From Equibacterium sp963662035 (GTDB lineage: Bacteria; Bacteroidota; Bacteroidia; Bacteroidales; UBA932), in NCBI GenBank assembly GCA_963662035.1, contig CAVLDO010000029.1:1-11747 (forward strand): a stretch of 11,747 nt of DNA, written 5' to 3'. Below, in pieces: positions 1 to 6,875 of this stretch; position 1 is the stretch's first letter; each line of letters opens with the position of its first letter. The position numbers and the translations under genes were made by a program. Below the pieces are notes generated by a model. It ran no database searches and had not been told where the DNA came from. It was given only the letters and a program-made list of their open reading frames with translations.

Positions 1-222
<222 letters not shown>

Positions 223-297
223 TTGGAGCTGAAGGATGTCAGTCTATCTGAGGAGCCTGCTCGCCTCGAGCGCGGAAATTGTCTTCCATTATTATAT
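223..297 (+). other. 16S to tRNA-Ile internal transcribed spacer
   Basis: About 75 bases separate the 16S 3' end from tRNA-Ile. I see no coding potential. It would be transcribed with the rRNA and removed during processing. The length is short but normal for a 16S/tRNA-Ile spacer. Confidence 0.7.
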
Positions 298-371
298 AGG
301 ATCGTAGCTCAGTTGGTTAGAGCGCTACACTGATAATGTAGAGGTCCGCGGTTCAACTCCGCGCGGTCCTA
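298..371 (+). tRNA. tRNA-Ile, anticodon GAU
   Basis: A complete 74-nt cloverleaf can be drawn by eye. The acceptor AGGATCG (298-304) pairs with CGGTCCT (364-370) with one G-U pair. The D-arm is GCTC/GAGC. The anticodon stem CTACA/TGTAG holds the loop CTGATAA with anticodon GAT. The T-arm is CGCGG-TTCAACT-CCGCG, and the discriminator base is A371. The 3' CCA is not encoded (A is followed by CAT), so it must be added by tRNA nucleotidyltransferase. The location just after 16S is the classical place for tRNA-Ile(GAU) in an rrn operon. Confidence 0.97.
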
Positions 372-375
372 CATC

Positions 376-449
376 GGGGGACTAGCTCAGTTGGCTAGAG
401 CACCTGCTTTGCAAGCAGGGGGTCAAGGGTTCGACTCCCTTGTTCTCCA
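376..449 (+). tRNA. tRNA-Ala, anticodon UGC
   Basis: A complete 74-nt cloverleaf. The acceptor GGGGGAC (376-382) pairs with GTTCTCC (442-448) with two G-U pairs. The D-arm is GCTC/GAGC. The anticodon stem CCTGC/GCAGG holds TTTGCAA with anticodon TGC. The T-arm is AAGGG-TTCGACT-CCCTT, and the discriminator is A449. The CCA end is not encoded. Only 4 bases separate it from tRNA-Ile, so the two are co-transcribed. It would normally be followed by 23S rRNA, but a terminator follows here instead. Confidence 0.97.
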
Positions 450-451
450 CA

Positions 452-488
452 AAAAAAGGTTCGGACAGTTTCTGTCCGGACCTTTTTT
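452..488. terminator. Bidirectional intrinsic terminator (rRNA/tRNA cassette and HAD gene)
   Basis: A near-perfect inverted repeat has arms at 452-468 and 472-488 and a 3-base TTT loop. Each arm carries an A6/T6 end and a GC-rich core (CGGACAG/CTGTCCG), with one G-T wobble. On the plus strand the T-run follows the stem and continues TGTTTT, as expected for Rho-independent termination. The mirrored A-tract gives the same on the minus strand. It begins 2 bases after tRNA-Ala and lies 18 bases beyond the HAD stop codon, so it serves both converging units. Confidence 0.9.
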
Positions 489-505
489 GTTTTGCTGCAG
501 CCCCC

Positions 506-1138
506 CTACTCCCCAAACTCTATACTTTCAAGAGCATCCGCACTGCTAAAGCGCCACCTGCAGGGGATGTCCGCCGGGCTCAGATCGCGCCAGTCGGCCA
601 GGGCAAAGTCCATCCCGGCCCCAGAGGCGCAAAGCGCATCCACAAGGGTGTCTCCGACATAAAGGCATTCGCATTCGGGCACACCTGCCGCTGCGGCAAA
701 CGCCAGCGCCGGGGCGGCATCGGGCTTGTGAAGCCGTGTGTCATCGGCACATACCACAACCTTGAAATGATGCCGCCAGGGGTCGAGATTGCGGTCGGCC
801 TCATACTCTTCTCTCGAGCGGGAGGTCACCACGCCCATCTGCACTCCGGCGGCCGCAAAGCGCTCTATCGCCTCTCCCACCCCCTCGAACGGGTGGCTTA
901 AAGTGGCCGCCATCCGGCGGTAATGCCGCTCCCAAAGCTCCAGTGCCGCCTCGCAGTTGTCAAAGCCCACACGCCGCACAGCCTCCATGCTTGGAAGCCC
1001 GAAATACTGCAGCAGCTCTGTCACAGGCACAATCTCCCCCTTGAGATCCTTTATGGTGCGGGCAAAAGAGTAGGTGAAGGTGTCCTGAGTGTCTATCAGG
1101 GTGCCGTCTACATCAAATGCAATGTAAAGGTAGCGCAT
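506..1138 (-). CDS. HAD-superfamily hydrolase, phosphoglycolate phosphatase-like (subfamily IA)
   Basis: A 210-residue soluble protein with all four HAD motifs. Motif I is FDVDGTLID (nucleophile D9, acid/base D11), motif II is the VVTS strand with T105/S106, motif III is K138 in HKPD, and motif IV is VGDTLVD (D163, D167). The helical cap between residues 20 and 90 is the type seen in phosphoglycolate phosphatase and related nucleotidases, so a small phosphorylated metabolite is the likely substrate; which one cannot be read from the sequence. The ATG at 1138 is preferred to the GTG one codon upstream, because it overlaps the ahcY stop as TGATG, typical of translational coupling. It is therefore the second gene of an ahcY operon and may act on a side product of that pathway (inference). 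It ends 18 bases before a strong terminator. Confidence 0.93.
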   Translation of the reverse strand: MRYLYIAFDVDGTLIDTQDTFTYSFARTIKDLKGEIVPVTELLQYFGLPSMEAVRRVGFDNCEAALELWERHYRRMAATLSHPFEGVGEAIERFAAAGVQMGVVTSRSREEYEADRNLDPWRHHFKVVVCADDTRLHKPDAAPALAFAAAAGVPECECLYVGDTLVDALCASGAGMDFALADWRDLSPADIPCRWRFSSADALESIEFGE

Positions 1139-2370
1139 CACTGCTCAAGATAATTCTTCTGTTTTTCTGTCTGCACGTCGATGGTCACGCCCCAGGCCTC
1201 AAGCCGCTTGCGTGCCACAAAGCGGTCTATCTCCTCCGGCACCACCAGCATCGTGGCGGGCAGCTTGCCCTTGTTGTGCACGATGTAGGCGGCCGAGAGG
1301 GCCTGGATGGCAAAGCTCATATCCATAATCTCGGCGGGATGACCGTCGCCTGCGGCAAGGTTCACCAGACGCCCCTCGCCAAGCACATAAATCCACTTGC
1401 CGTTTACCTTGAAGCCCTCGATGTTGGCGCGGGCCACCCTCCGCTCGGAGGCGATGGCACGCAGGGCGGCCACATCCACCTCAACATCGAAATGGCCGGC
1501 GTTGCAGCAGATGGCGCCCTCTTTCATAGCGCAAAAATGCCGCTCGCAGATGATGTCGCAGCAGCCCGTCACGGTCACGAAAATATCGCCCAGCGGCGCC
1601 GCGTCGTCCATTGTCATCACTTTAAAGCCGTCCATCACCGCCTCCATCGCCTTCACCGGGTTTATTTCGGTGACTATGACGCTGGCGCCAAGCCCTTTGG
1701 CGCGCATCGCCACCCCTTTGCCGCACCAGCCGTAGCCCGCCACCACAACGTTCTTTGAGGCCACAATGAGATTTGTGGTGCGCATTATGCCGTCCCAAAC
1801 CGACTGGCCGGTGCCGTAACGGTTGTCAAACAGATATTTGCACTCGGCGTTGTTCACCATCATCATGGGGAACTTGAGTTCTCCGCGGCCGGCGCGCGAT
1901 AGCAGGCGGTTGATGCCGGTGGTGGTCTCCTCGCATCCGCCCCACACATTCTCTATGAGCTGCGGATATTCGCTGTGGATCATATTCACTATGTCGCCGC
2001 CGTCGTCTATTATCACATTGGGGCCGGCCTCCACTATGCAGCGGATGTGGCGCATATAATCTTCAGGGCTTTCGCCGTGAACCGCAAAAACGTTCACGCC
2101 GCTCTTGACCAGCGCCGCCACCACATCGTCCTGCGTGGAGAGCACGTTGCTGGCCGCCGCATAGACCTCGGCGCCGCCGCGCTCGAGCACCTGGCACAGA
2201 TATGCTGTTTTGGCTTCGAGGTGGACGCTCACCGCCACCTTCACTCCGCTGAAAGGCCGGGTCTCGGAGAACTGGCTCTCGATGCCCCGCAGCAGCGGCA
2301 TATTGCCCCTCACCCACTCGATTTTGCGCGCCCCGCTCTCCCACAGATTGATATCCTTGATTTCGCTCAT
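1138..2370 (-). CDS. ahcY: Adenosylhomocysteinase (S-adenosylhomocysteine hydrolase), short Thermotoga/archaeal type
   Basis: A 410-residue cytoplasmic NAD+-dependent enzyme that reversibly splits S-adenosylhomocysteine into adenosine and homocysteine, relieving product inhibition of methyltransferases. Visible landmarks are H50-LEAKTA (substrate site), IDDGGD (121-126), EETTTG (147-152), K178 with D182-N183 in KYLFDNRYGTGQS, the NAD loop GYGWCGKG (212-219) with acidic E235 after it, NAGHFDVEVD (290-299) and GDGHPAEIMD (341-350). The LEAKTA, RYGTGQS and AAGDGHP signatures and the missing ~40-residue insertion place it with the short Thermotoga/archaeal form rather than the ~430-470 residue mammalian/proteobacterial form. 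The usual NDS is NNA here (N174). Some archaeal relatives act on S-inosylhomocysteine, so substrate is slightly open. No Shine-Dalgarno precedes the ATG. A -7-like box lies about 30 bases upstream, and the gene overlaps the HAD gene downstream. Confidence 0.96.
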   Translation of the reverse strand: MSEIKDINLWESGARKIEWVRGNMPLLRGIESQFSETRPFSGVKVAVSVHLEAKTAYLCQVLERGGAEVYAAASNVLSTQDDVVAALVKSGVNVFAVHGESPEDYMRHIRCIVEAGPNVIIDDGGDIVNMIHSEYPQLIENVWGGCEETTTGINRLLSRAGRGELKFPMMMVNNAECKYLFDNRYGTGQSVWDGIMRTTNLIVASKNVVVAGYGWCGKGVAMRAKGLGASVIVTEINPVKAMEAVMDGFKVMTMDDAAPLGDIFVTVTGCCDIICERHFCAMKEGAICCNAGHFDVEVDVAALRAIASERRVARANIEGFKVNGKWIYVLGEGRLVNLAAGDGHPAEIMDMSFAIQALSAAYIVHNKGKLPATMLVVPEEIDRFVARKRLEAWGVTIDVQTEKQKNYLEQ

Positions 2371-2387
2371 AAGTCGCTATTCTTTTA

Positions 2388-2395
2388 TATTTTTG
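2388..2395 (+). promoter_or_regulatory. Bacteroidetes -7 promoter element for the endonuclease/phosphatase-fold gene
   Basis: TATTTTTG matches the Bacteroidetes -7 consensus TAnnTTTG exactly and ends 25 bases before the ATG at 2421, predicting a short leader of roughly 18-20 bases. The -33 element is weak. It lies in the only gap between two divergent genes. Confidence 0.6.
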
Positions 2396-2398
2396 CGA

Positions 2399-2406
2399 TA
2401 AAGATA
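2399..2406 (-). promoter_or_regulatory. Bacteroidetes-like -7 promoter element for ahcY-HAD
   Basis: Read on the minus strand this is TATCTTTA, one base off TAnnTTTG, ending 28 bases before the ahcY start. A TTG lies about 21 bases further upstream on that strand and could be the -33 element. The box is only 3 bases from the oppositely oriented -7 box at 2388-2395. Confidence 0.5.
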
Positions 2407-2420
2407 GCACAAATCCCGCA

Positions 2421-3395
2421 ATGGCCGCAAGTCTCAACATAATGTTCTACAATCTGGAGAACCTCTATGACACCACAAAAGACGCGGGCATCAACGACGG
2501 AGAATTCACCCCATTCGGGGCCAAACGCTGGGATTGCGTGAAGTATCAGACCAAGCTCGGCAACCTTGCAAATGTGTTCGCCGCCGTGGCTTCGCTGCCG
2601 GGCGGCTTTCCTGCTGTTGTGGGGGTATCGGAGATCGAGAACGACCGTGTGCTGGAGGATCTGCTCTCGCAGCGGCGTCTGCAGGGTGCCGGCTACCGCT
2701 ATGTGCACTATGAATCCCGCGACGCGCGCGGTGTGGATGTGGCGCTCTTTTTCCGCCCCGACCTCTTCTCCCTGATGGGTAGCGAGCCTGTGAAGCTGGT
2801 GCTGCGCAGCGGCCGCGAATACATCGGGAGGGACATCCTCTGCGTTTGGGGCCGCCTCAAGGGGGAGATGTTCTGCTTTTATGTCTGCCACTTCCTCTCC
2901 CGCCGCGGAGGGGTCGCCGCATCAGCGGGTTTCCGCCGCGCCGGGGCCGAGACTGTGCGCGACCATGCCGAGCAGATGCGCAGGCGCTTCGAAGGTATCA
3001 AGGTTGTGATTATGGGAGATATGAACGACACCCCCGAAGACGAGTCTCTAAGCTCTCTGCTGCTGGCCCGCGAGCATATAGACCGCGTGCAGGAGGGGGA
3101 ATACTTCAACCCGATGTGGGCGATGAGCCGCGACCATCTGGGCACCAGCATCCACAATCACAACTGGATAATGTTCGACAACATAATCGTGAGCCGCAAC
3201 CTGCTCCCCGCAGAGGCGGGCTACCGCGATGCGCAGGGGCTTGTGCTCGACAAGTTTGACAAGCGCTACTGGGCACACGTCTTCTGCCGCAAATTCATGC
3301 TCAAAAACGGCAAGCCCTTCCGCAGCTACGAGGGCAACACCTTCTCCGGCGGCTACAGCGACCACCTCCCCATCCTCATCCGCCTCAAGGGATAG
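2421..3395 (+). CDS. Endonuclease/exonuclease/phosphatase-family protein (EEP fold)
   Basis: A 324-residue protein with the DNase I/AP-endonuclease-like metal phosphoesterase motifs in order: YNLEN with N11, SEIEN with E71 (metal ligand), RGVDVALF around D106, CHFLSRRGG with H157, GDMND with D200 and N202, D253-N254 in MFDNIIVS, and C-terminal SDHLP with D314-H315. All residues expected for Mg2+-dependent phosphodiester or phosphomonoester cleavage are present, so it should be active. Members cut DNA, RNA, phosphoinositides or sphingomyelin, and the substrate cannot be chosen from sequence. I see no signal peptide or lipobox, so it is probably cytoplasmic, whereas many Bacteroidales relatives appear to be secreted. 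The ATG at 2421 fits because the fold's first strand starts at residue 5 and a perfect -7 box ends 25 bases upstream. It stands alone and ends at a bidirectional terminator. Confidence 0.9.
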   Translation: MAASLNIMFYNLENLYDTTKDAGINDGEFTPFGAKRWDCVKYQTKLGNLANVFAAVASLPGGFPAVVGVSEIENDRVLEDLLSQRRLQGAGYRYVHYESRDARGVDVALFFRPDLFSLMGSEPVKLVLRSGREYIGRDILCVWGRLKGEMFCFYVCHFLSRRGGVAASAGFRRAGAETVRDHAEQMRRRFEGIKVVIMGDMNDTPEDESLSSLLLAREHIDRVQEGEYFNPMWAMSRDHLGTSIHNHNWIMFDNIIVSRNLLPAEAGYRDAQGLVLDKFDKRYWAHVFCRKFMLKNGKPFRSYEGNTFSGGYSDHLPILIRLKG

Positions 3396-3412
3396 GCGGC
3401 GCAGACGGCGCA

Positions 3413-3451
3413 AAAAAGAGGGCCCCGGCGCGATGCCGGAGCCCTCTTTTT
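3413..3451. terminator. Bidirectional intrinsic terminator between convergent genes
   Basis: An inverted repeat has arms 3413-3429 and 3435-3451 and the loop GCGAT. The core is GAGGGCnCCGGC with one internal C-A mismatch, flanked by an A-tract on the left and T5 on the right. It starts 18 bases after the EEP-family stop and ends 20 bases before the receptor stop (minus strand), so it can terminate both converging transcripts. Confidence 0.88.
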
Positions 3452-3470
3452 GCATTACGCCTTCTCTTCT

Positions 3471-6400
3471 TTAGAAGAAGTAGCGGGCGCTGAAGAGGAT
3501 TGACCAGGTGCTGATGCTGTTGGCATAGGTGTCAAACTTGCACTGAGCCTCGTTGAAGGTGTAAACACCGTCTTCGAGGGAGATGGCGGCTGCGCTCTTT
3601 ATCTGCTGCACATTGCCCCAGGCGGAGTTGAGCAGGTTGCCCACATTGTTGATGTCGGCACCCAGACGGAGAGTGTGGTCGCGGCCGGCGACGTTGAAGA
3701 TGAAGTCCTGCGAAACCTTGGCGCTGAGAGTGCCGTACCAGGGCATCACCGCACCGCCGCGCACTGCATATTCGCCACGGTGAGCGGAGAGATAGCGGTC
3801 AGAAGCGATGTAGCTCTCGTAAGCGTTGCGGTTTGCGTCGCTGGAGAAGGGCATTGCCGAAAGCTCGCTGCTGGTGGGGATGTAGAGCAGGTTGGCAGAG
3901 CCGCCGCAGCCGGTGTAGTCGCCGTCGGTGGTGTAGCTGAAGCGGGAGCCCGCAAAGGTGCCTACATAGCCGAAGTTGTAGCCCTCATAGAAGAGGCCGA
4001 GGTTGGTGGCCAGGTGCCTGCCCTCCCTGATGGTGTAGTTGGCATTCACGATGAGCCTGTTGGGCGAAACGAACGAGTTGTAGCCCAGCTCGGGGGTGTT
4101 GGTGCCATTCACGCAGTAGGTGGTGGTGTTGAAGGCGCTGGTGATCTGGTCGCCATCGCCGTCGGTAAGGCTCTTGGATACCGAGTAGGTGTATGCTGCC
4201 ATCAGGCTGAGGCCGAAGTTGAAGTCCTTCTTGAGGCTTGCGGTGAGGGATGCGTAGTAGCCCTGCTTAACGCCCTTGTCGGGGTTGGTGATGTAGTAGG
4301 GATGCACATTGCCCACCTCATTGATGGAGGTGTACTTGGTTCTGGCAGCAGGCTCGCCGGGCATCTGCAGGGTGCCGTCCTCTGTATATCCTATGTGACG
4401 CACGATGGTGCTGTTGAAGTTCTTGTTGACGATGCCCTCCAGGCTTCCCTTGATGCCGTAGGGAAGATTTGCGTCCAGTGCGAGGGATGCCTTCCAGGTA
4501 GTGGGCATCTTGAGGTTCTTGTCGAGCACGGTTGCCTGCGAAGGAGCGGAGAGGTTTTCGTTGCGCACGAAGGTGCCGCCGTAGAGATCGTCGGTGATAT
4601 CCTTCACGTTGGTGTGGAAGTGGGGGATATTGACGCCGTTAACCTTGCCGTCGGTGGAATTCCTGATTGCATCGGCAGTCATTATCACCTGATTCTGCAG
4701 GCAGTTGCTGTTGCCGGCCACGGACACAATCCACACGAAGGGGATGCGGCCGGTGTACACGCCTGTGCCGCCGCGCAGCACCAGGTCGCGGTTGCCCAGG
4801 ATGTCCCAGTTAAAGCCGATGCGGGGCGACAGGCTAAGGTGTGCAGAAGGCATATCGCTGGTCTTGTAGCCGCCGTAGTTCTCGTAAACTGCGGTGAAGT
4901 TCTTGTTTTCGTTCCCCTCGATAGAAGGATACATAGGCAGCTCGAAGCGCAGGCCTGCGGTCAGCTTGAAGTTGTTGCTGATGTTCATCTCGTCCTGCAG
5001 ATATGCCGAGAACTGGTTGTAGTCGAACGAAGGGTAAACCTGATCCAGATTGTCGTTGTTGCCGTGGGTTATGCAGAAACTCAGCGGAGTGGCGTCGTTG
5101 ATGAAATCGTCCAGGCTGGAATATACATACCAGCCGGCGCCGCCCTGCATAAAGCCGTTCTTTGTGCGGTTGTGCTCATACTGCACACCTGCCAGCAGGT
5201 TGTGCATACCCGCAGTGTAGGAGAACTCGTCTGTCGCCACAACGGTTGCAACGTCGCGCAGGTTGCCGTAGGTGAAGGGGTCGGGGCCGAAGCTGGTCAG
5301 AACCTGGTCGCCGTCGAGGATGTCGACTGTGGGGAAGGTGTCACCATAGAAGCTTCTGGGGATATTCTGCTGCGAATAGGTCACGCGCAGCAGGTTGGCT
5401 CCCCTGCCGTCGAAGAGGCGGCTGTTGAGCTCGCCCGCAAAGGAGTAGAAGTTGTCTTCGGAGAAGTAGTAGGTGCTCTCAAAGGGGAGGGCGTAGGTCG
5501 ATGTGCGGCCGCCGGTGTTTCTCACATAGCCCACCTTATTCGCGCCGTCGCCGATGGGGTTTACGGAGCTTGAGGGGGTGTTGTTGGTTTTGCGGGTAAC
5601 CTGGCTGTAGCGCAGGGTGAGGCTGTTGTTGCGGTTTATGTTCCAGTCGATGCGGCCCAGCAGCTTGGTCACGGGAGTCTCGACGGAGAAGTTCTGATAG
5701 CGGCCGGGATCGTAGCCATACTTCTCTGCAAGCACGCTCTTGATGGACTCCATCTGCTCTTCGGTGGGGCGGTGCATCGTGCCGCTGCCGTCGGCGCTCC
5801 AGCTGCCGTCATTCACGGTCCAGCTGGTGGCGTTGCTGGTCTTGGGCTCGTACTCCACATTCAGGAAGAAGAAGAGCTTGTCCTTGATGATGGGGCCGCC
5901 TACGCTGGCGCCCACAGTGTTGCTTACTGCATCGGAAGAAGCGAGTTCGCCCTTCTGGCCCGCAGCGTCGACATATTTGCGGCCGGAGAGCTTGCCGGAG
6001 GTGTAGTAGTCATACACCGACACCTTGAACTCGTTGGTACCGCGCTTGGTCACGGAGTTCACGGCTGCGCCGGTGAAGCCGCCCTGACGCACGTCGTAGG
6101 GGGTGATGTTGATGCTCATCTGCTCGATGGCGTCGAGGCTGATGGGGCTGCCGCCTGCAGGGAGGTTGCTGCCGATGCCGAAGGCGTTGTTGAACGCCGC
6201 GCCGTCAACGGTGATGTAAGAAGAACGGTAGTTGCCGCCGCCCACAGAGAATCCGCTGCCGCTTGTGGTGGCCTGCGGGGTGAGGCGCAGCACATCGTTG
6301 AGGCTGCGGCCTGTGGAGGTGGGGAGATTCTCCATAGCGCGCTGGCTCACGGATGTGCCGGCGCCGGAGCGCTTGATGTTCATATTGGACTCGACTGCAT

Positions 6401-6770
6401 CGGCCACTACGACCACGCCTTCAAGGCTGATGCTGTCGTCCTCGAGAGCCGCGTCAACAGTGATTGTCTCTGCCAAAGGGGCGTACACATTCTGGTTCTG
6501 AAGCTCGCGATAGCCCATAAGGTCGAATGTGACGGTGTAGGGACCGCCGGCGGTGACGTTGCTGATGCGGTAGTTACCGTTCTTGTCGGTAACGGCGTAG
6601 TAGGTGGTGGCTGTGGGCTGGTGCACGGCGACTACCGTGACACCGGCAACGGCTCCTGCCTTGTCGGTTACGTGTCCGCTGATGGCGGATGTCGTGACCT
6701 GCGCAAGCGCGGGCACGGCGCAAAGCATCACTGCCAGCAGCAGCGACACTTTCTTGAAGAGTTCTTTCAT
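3471..6770 (-). CDS. TonB-dependent outer-membrane receptor, Oar-like, with carboxypeptidase-regulatory-like domain
   Basis: A 1099-residue outer-membrane protein. It has a signal peptide (KELFKKVS then LLLAVMLCAVPALA, cleavage probably after residue 23) and a carboxypeptidase regulatory-like beta-sandwich at about 27-110, with ISGHVTDKAGA and TDKNGNYRI. A short EGVVVVAD stretch at 117-124 is TonB-box-like. The plug domain is at about 135-245, with LNDVLRLTPQ, ITVDGAAFNN and GAAVNSVTKRGTNEF. A long beta-barrel follows, ending in a terminal aromatic (SARYFF). The layout and length fit the Oar family, which includes the Myxococcus protein linked to protease secretion. No SusD-like partner or sugar-degrading gene is adjacent, so it is not a SusC/SusD pair; cargo unknown. 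The ATG at 6770 is chosen over an in-frame ATG at 6821, because only the former begins at a normal signal peptide and the likely -7 promoter box lies between them. It is monocistronic and ends at a bidirectional terminator. Confidence 0.93.
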   Translation of the reverse strand: MKELFKKVSLLLAVMLCAVPALAQVTTSAISGHVTDKAGAVAGVTVVAVHQPTATTYYAVTDKNGNYRISNVTAGGPYTVTFDLMGYRELQNQNVYAPLAETITVDAALEDDSISLEGVVVVADAVESNMNIKRSGAGTSVSQRAMENLPTSTGRSLNDVLRLTPQATTSGSGFSVGGGNYRSSYITVDGAAFNNAFGIGSNLPAGGSPISLDAIEQMSINITPYDVRQGGFTGAAVNSVTKRGTNEFKVSVYDYYTSGKLSGRKYVDAAGQKGELASSDAVSNTVGASVGGPIIKDKLFFFLNVEYEPKTSNATSWTVNDGSWSADGSGTMHRPTEEQMESIKSVLAEKYGYDPGRYQNFSVETPVTKLLGRIDWNINRNNSLTLRYSQVTRKTNNTPSSSVNPIGDGANKVGYVRNTGGRTSTYALPFESTYYFSEDNFYSFAGELNSRLFDGRGANLLRVTYSQQNIPRSFYGDTFPTVDILDGDQVLTSFGPDPFTYGNLRDVATVVATDEFSYTAGMHNLLAGVQYEHNRTKNGFMQGGAGWYVYSSLDDFINDATPLSFCITHGNNDNLDQVYPSFDYNQFSAYLQDEMNISNNFKLTAGLRFELPMYPSIEGNENKNFTAVYENYGGYKTSDMPSAHLSLSPRIGFNWDILGNRDLVLRGGTGVYTGRIPFVWIVSVAGNSNCLQNQVIMTADAIRNSTDGKVNGVNIPHFHTNVKDITDDLYGGTFVRNENLSAPSQATVLDKNLKMPTTWKASLALDANLPYGIKGSLEGIVNKNFNSTIVRHIGYTEDGTLQMPGEPAARTKYTSINEVGNVHPYYITNPDKGVKQGYYASLTASLKKDFNFGLSLMAAYTYSVSKSLTDGDGDQITSAFNTTTYCVNGTNTPELGYNSFVSPNRLIVNANYTIREGRHLATNLGLFYEGYNFGYVGTFAGSRFSYTTDGDYTGCGGSANLLYIPTSSELSAMPFSSDANRNAYESYIASDRYLSAHRGEYAVRGGAVMPWYGTLSAKVSQDFIFNVAGRDHTLRLGADINNVGNLLNSAWGNVQQIKSAAAISLEDGVYTFNEAQCKFDTYANSISTWSILFSARYFF

Positions 6771-6803
6771 AACTGTATTTGGGTTGGTAAATGAAATGCG
6801 CGG

Positions 6804-6811
6804 CAAATATA
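6804..6811 (-). promoter_or_regulatory. Bacteroidetes -7 promoter element for the TonB-dependent receptor
   Basis: On the minus strand this reads TATATTTG, a perfect TAnnTTTG match, ending 33 bases before the ATG at 6770 and predicting a leader of about 27 bases. No clear -33 TTTG is visible. Its position inside the longer ATG-6821 reading frame is the main argument for the shorter start. Confidence 0.6.
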
Positions 6812-6818
6812 TAAGTTT

Positions 6819-6845
6819 CATCCGTTTTAAAAAAGGTGACGGATG
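6819..6845 (-). other. Inverted repeat upstream of the receptor promoter
   Basis: Seven-base arms CATCCGT (6819-6825) and ACGGATG (6839-6845) flank a 13-base A/T-rich centre. It sits just upstream of the receptor -7 box and 31 bases after the mutS2 stop. It could be an operator, or a weak hairpin ending the mutS2 transcript, but there is no T-run after the stem. No convincing mutS2 terminator was found. Confidence 0.4.
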
Positions 6846-6875
6846 CGGATGCGGCGAATTCCGGGGCAGTTTCTG

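Noticed and set aside
1139..1141. GTG start for the HAD gene
   Set aside because: The next codon is ATG and forms the classical TGATG overlap with the ahcY stop. The extra residue has no support.
3675..5573. Very long plus-strand reading frame (632 codons) opposite the receptor gene
   Set aside because: It lies wholly antisense to the TonB-dependent receptor, whose signal peptide, plug and barrel motifs are clear. Its composition is Val/Gly/Ala-rich and repetitive, with no recognisable domain or -7 box at its start. Long antisense frames are common in GC-rich genes.
3471..6770. SusC-type glycan importer
   Set aside because: No SusD-like gene, glycoside hydrolase or regulator is adjacent, and the N-terminal and plug sequence resembles Oar-like receptors more than SusC.
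5772..6794. Plus-strand reading frame of 340 codons opposite the receptor N-terminus
   Set aside because: Same reason: it mirrors the coding bias of the receptor gene, is Ala/Gly/Val/His-rich, and shows no domain.
6771..6821. Longer N-terminus for the receptor starting at the ATG at 6821
   Set aside because: It adds 17 polar residues before a normal signal peptide, and its ATG is upstream of the best -7 box, so it would not be transcribed from that promoter.
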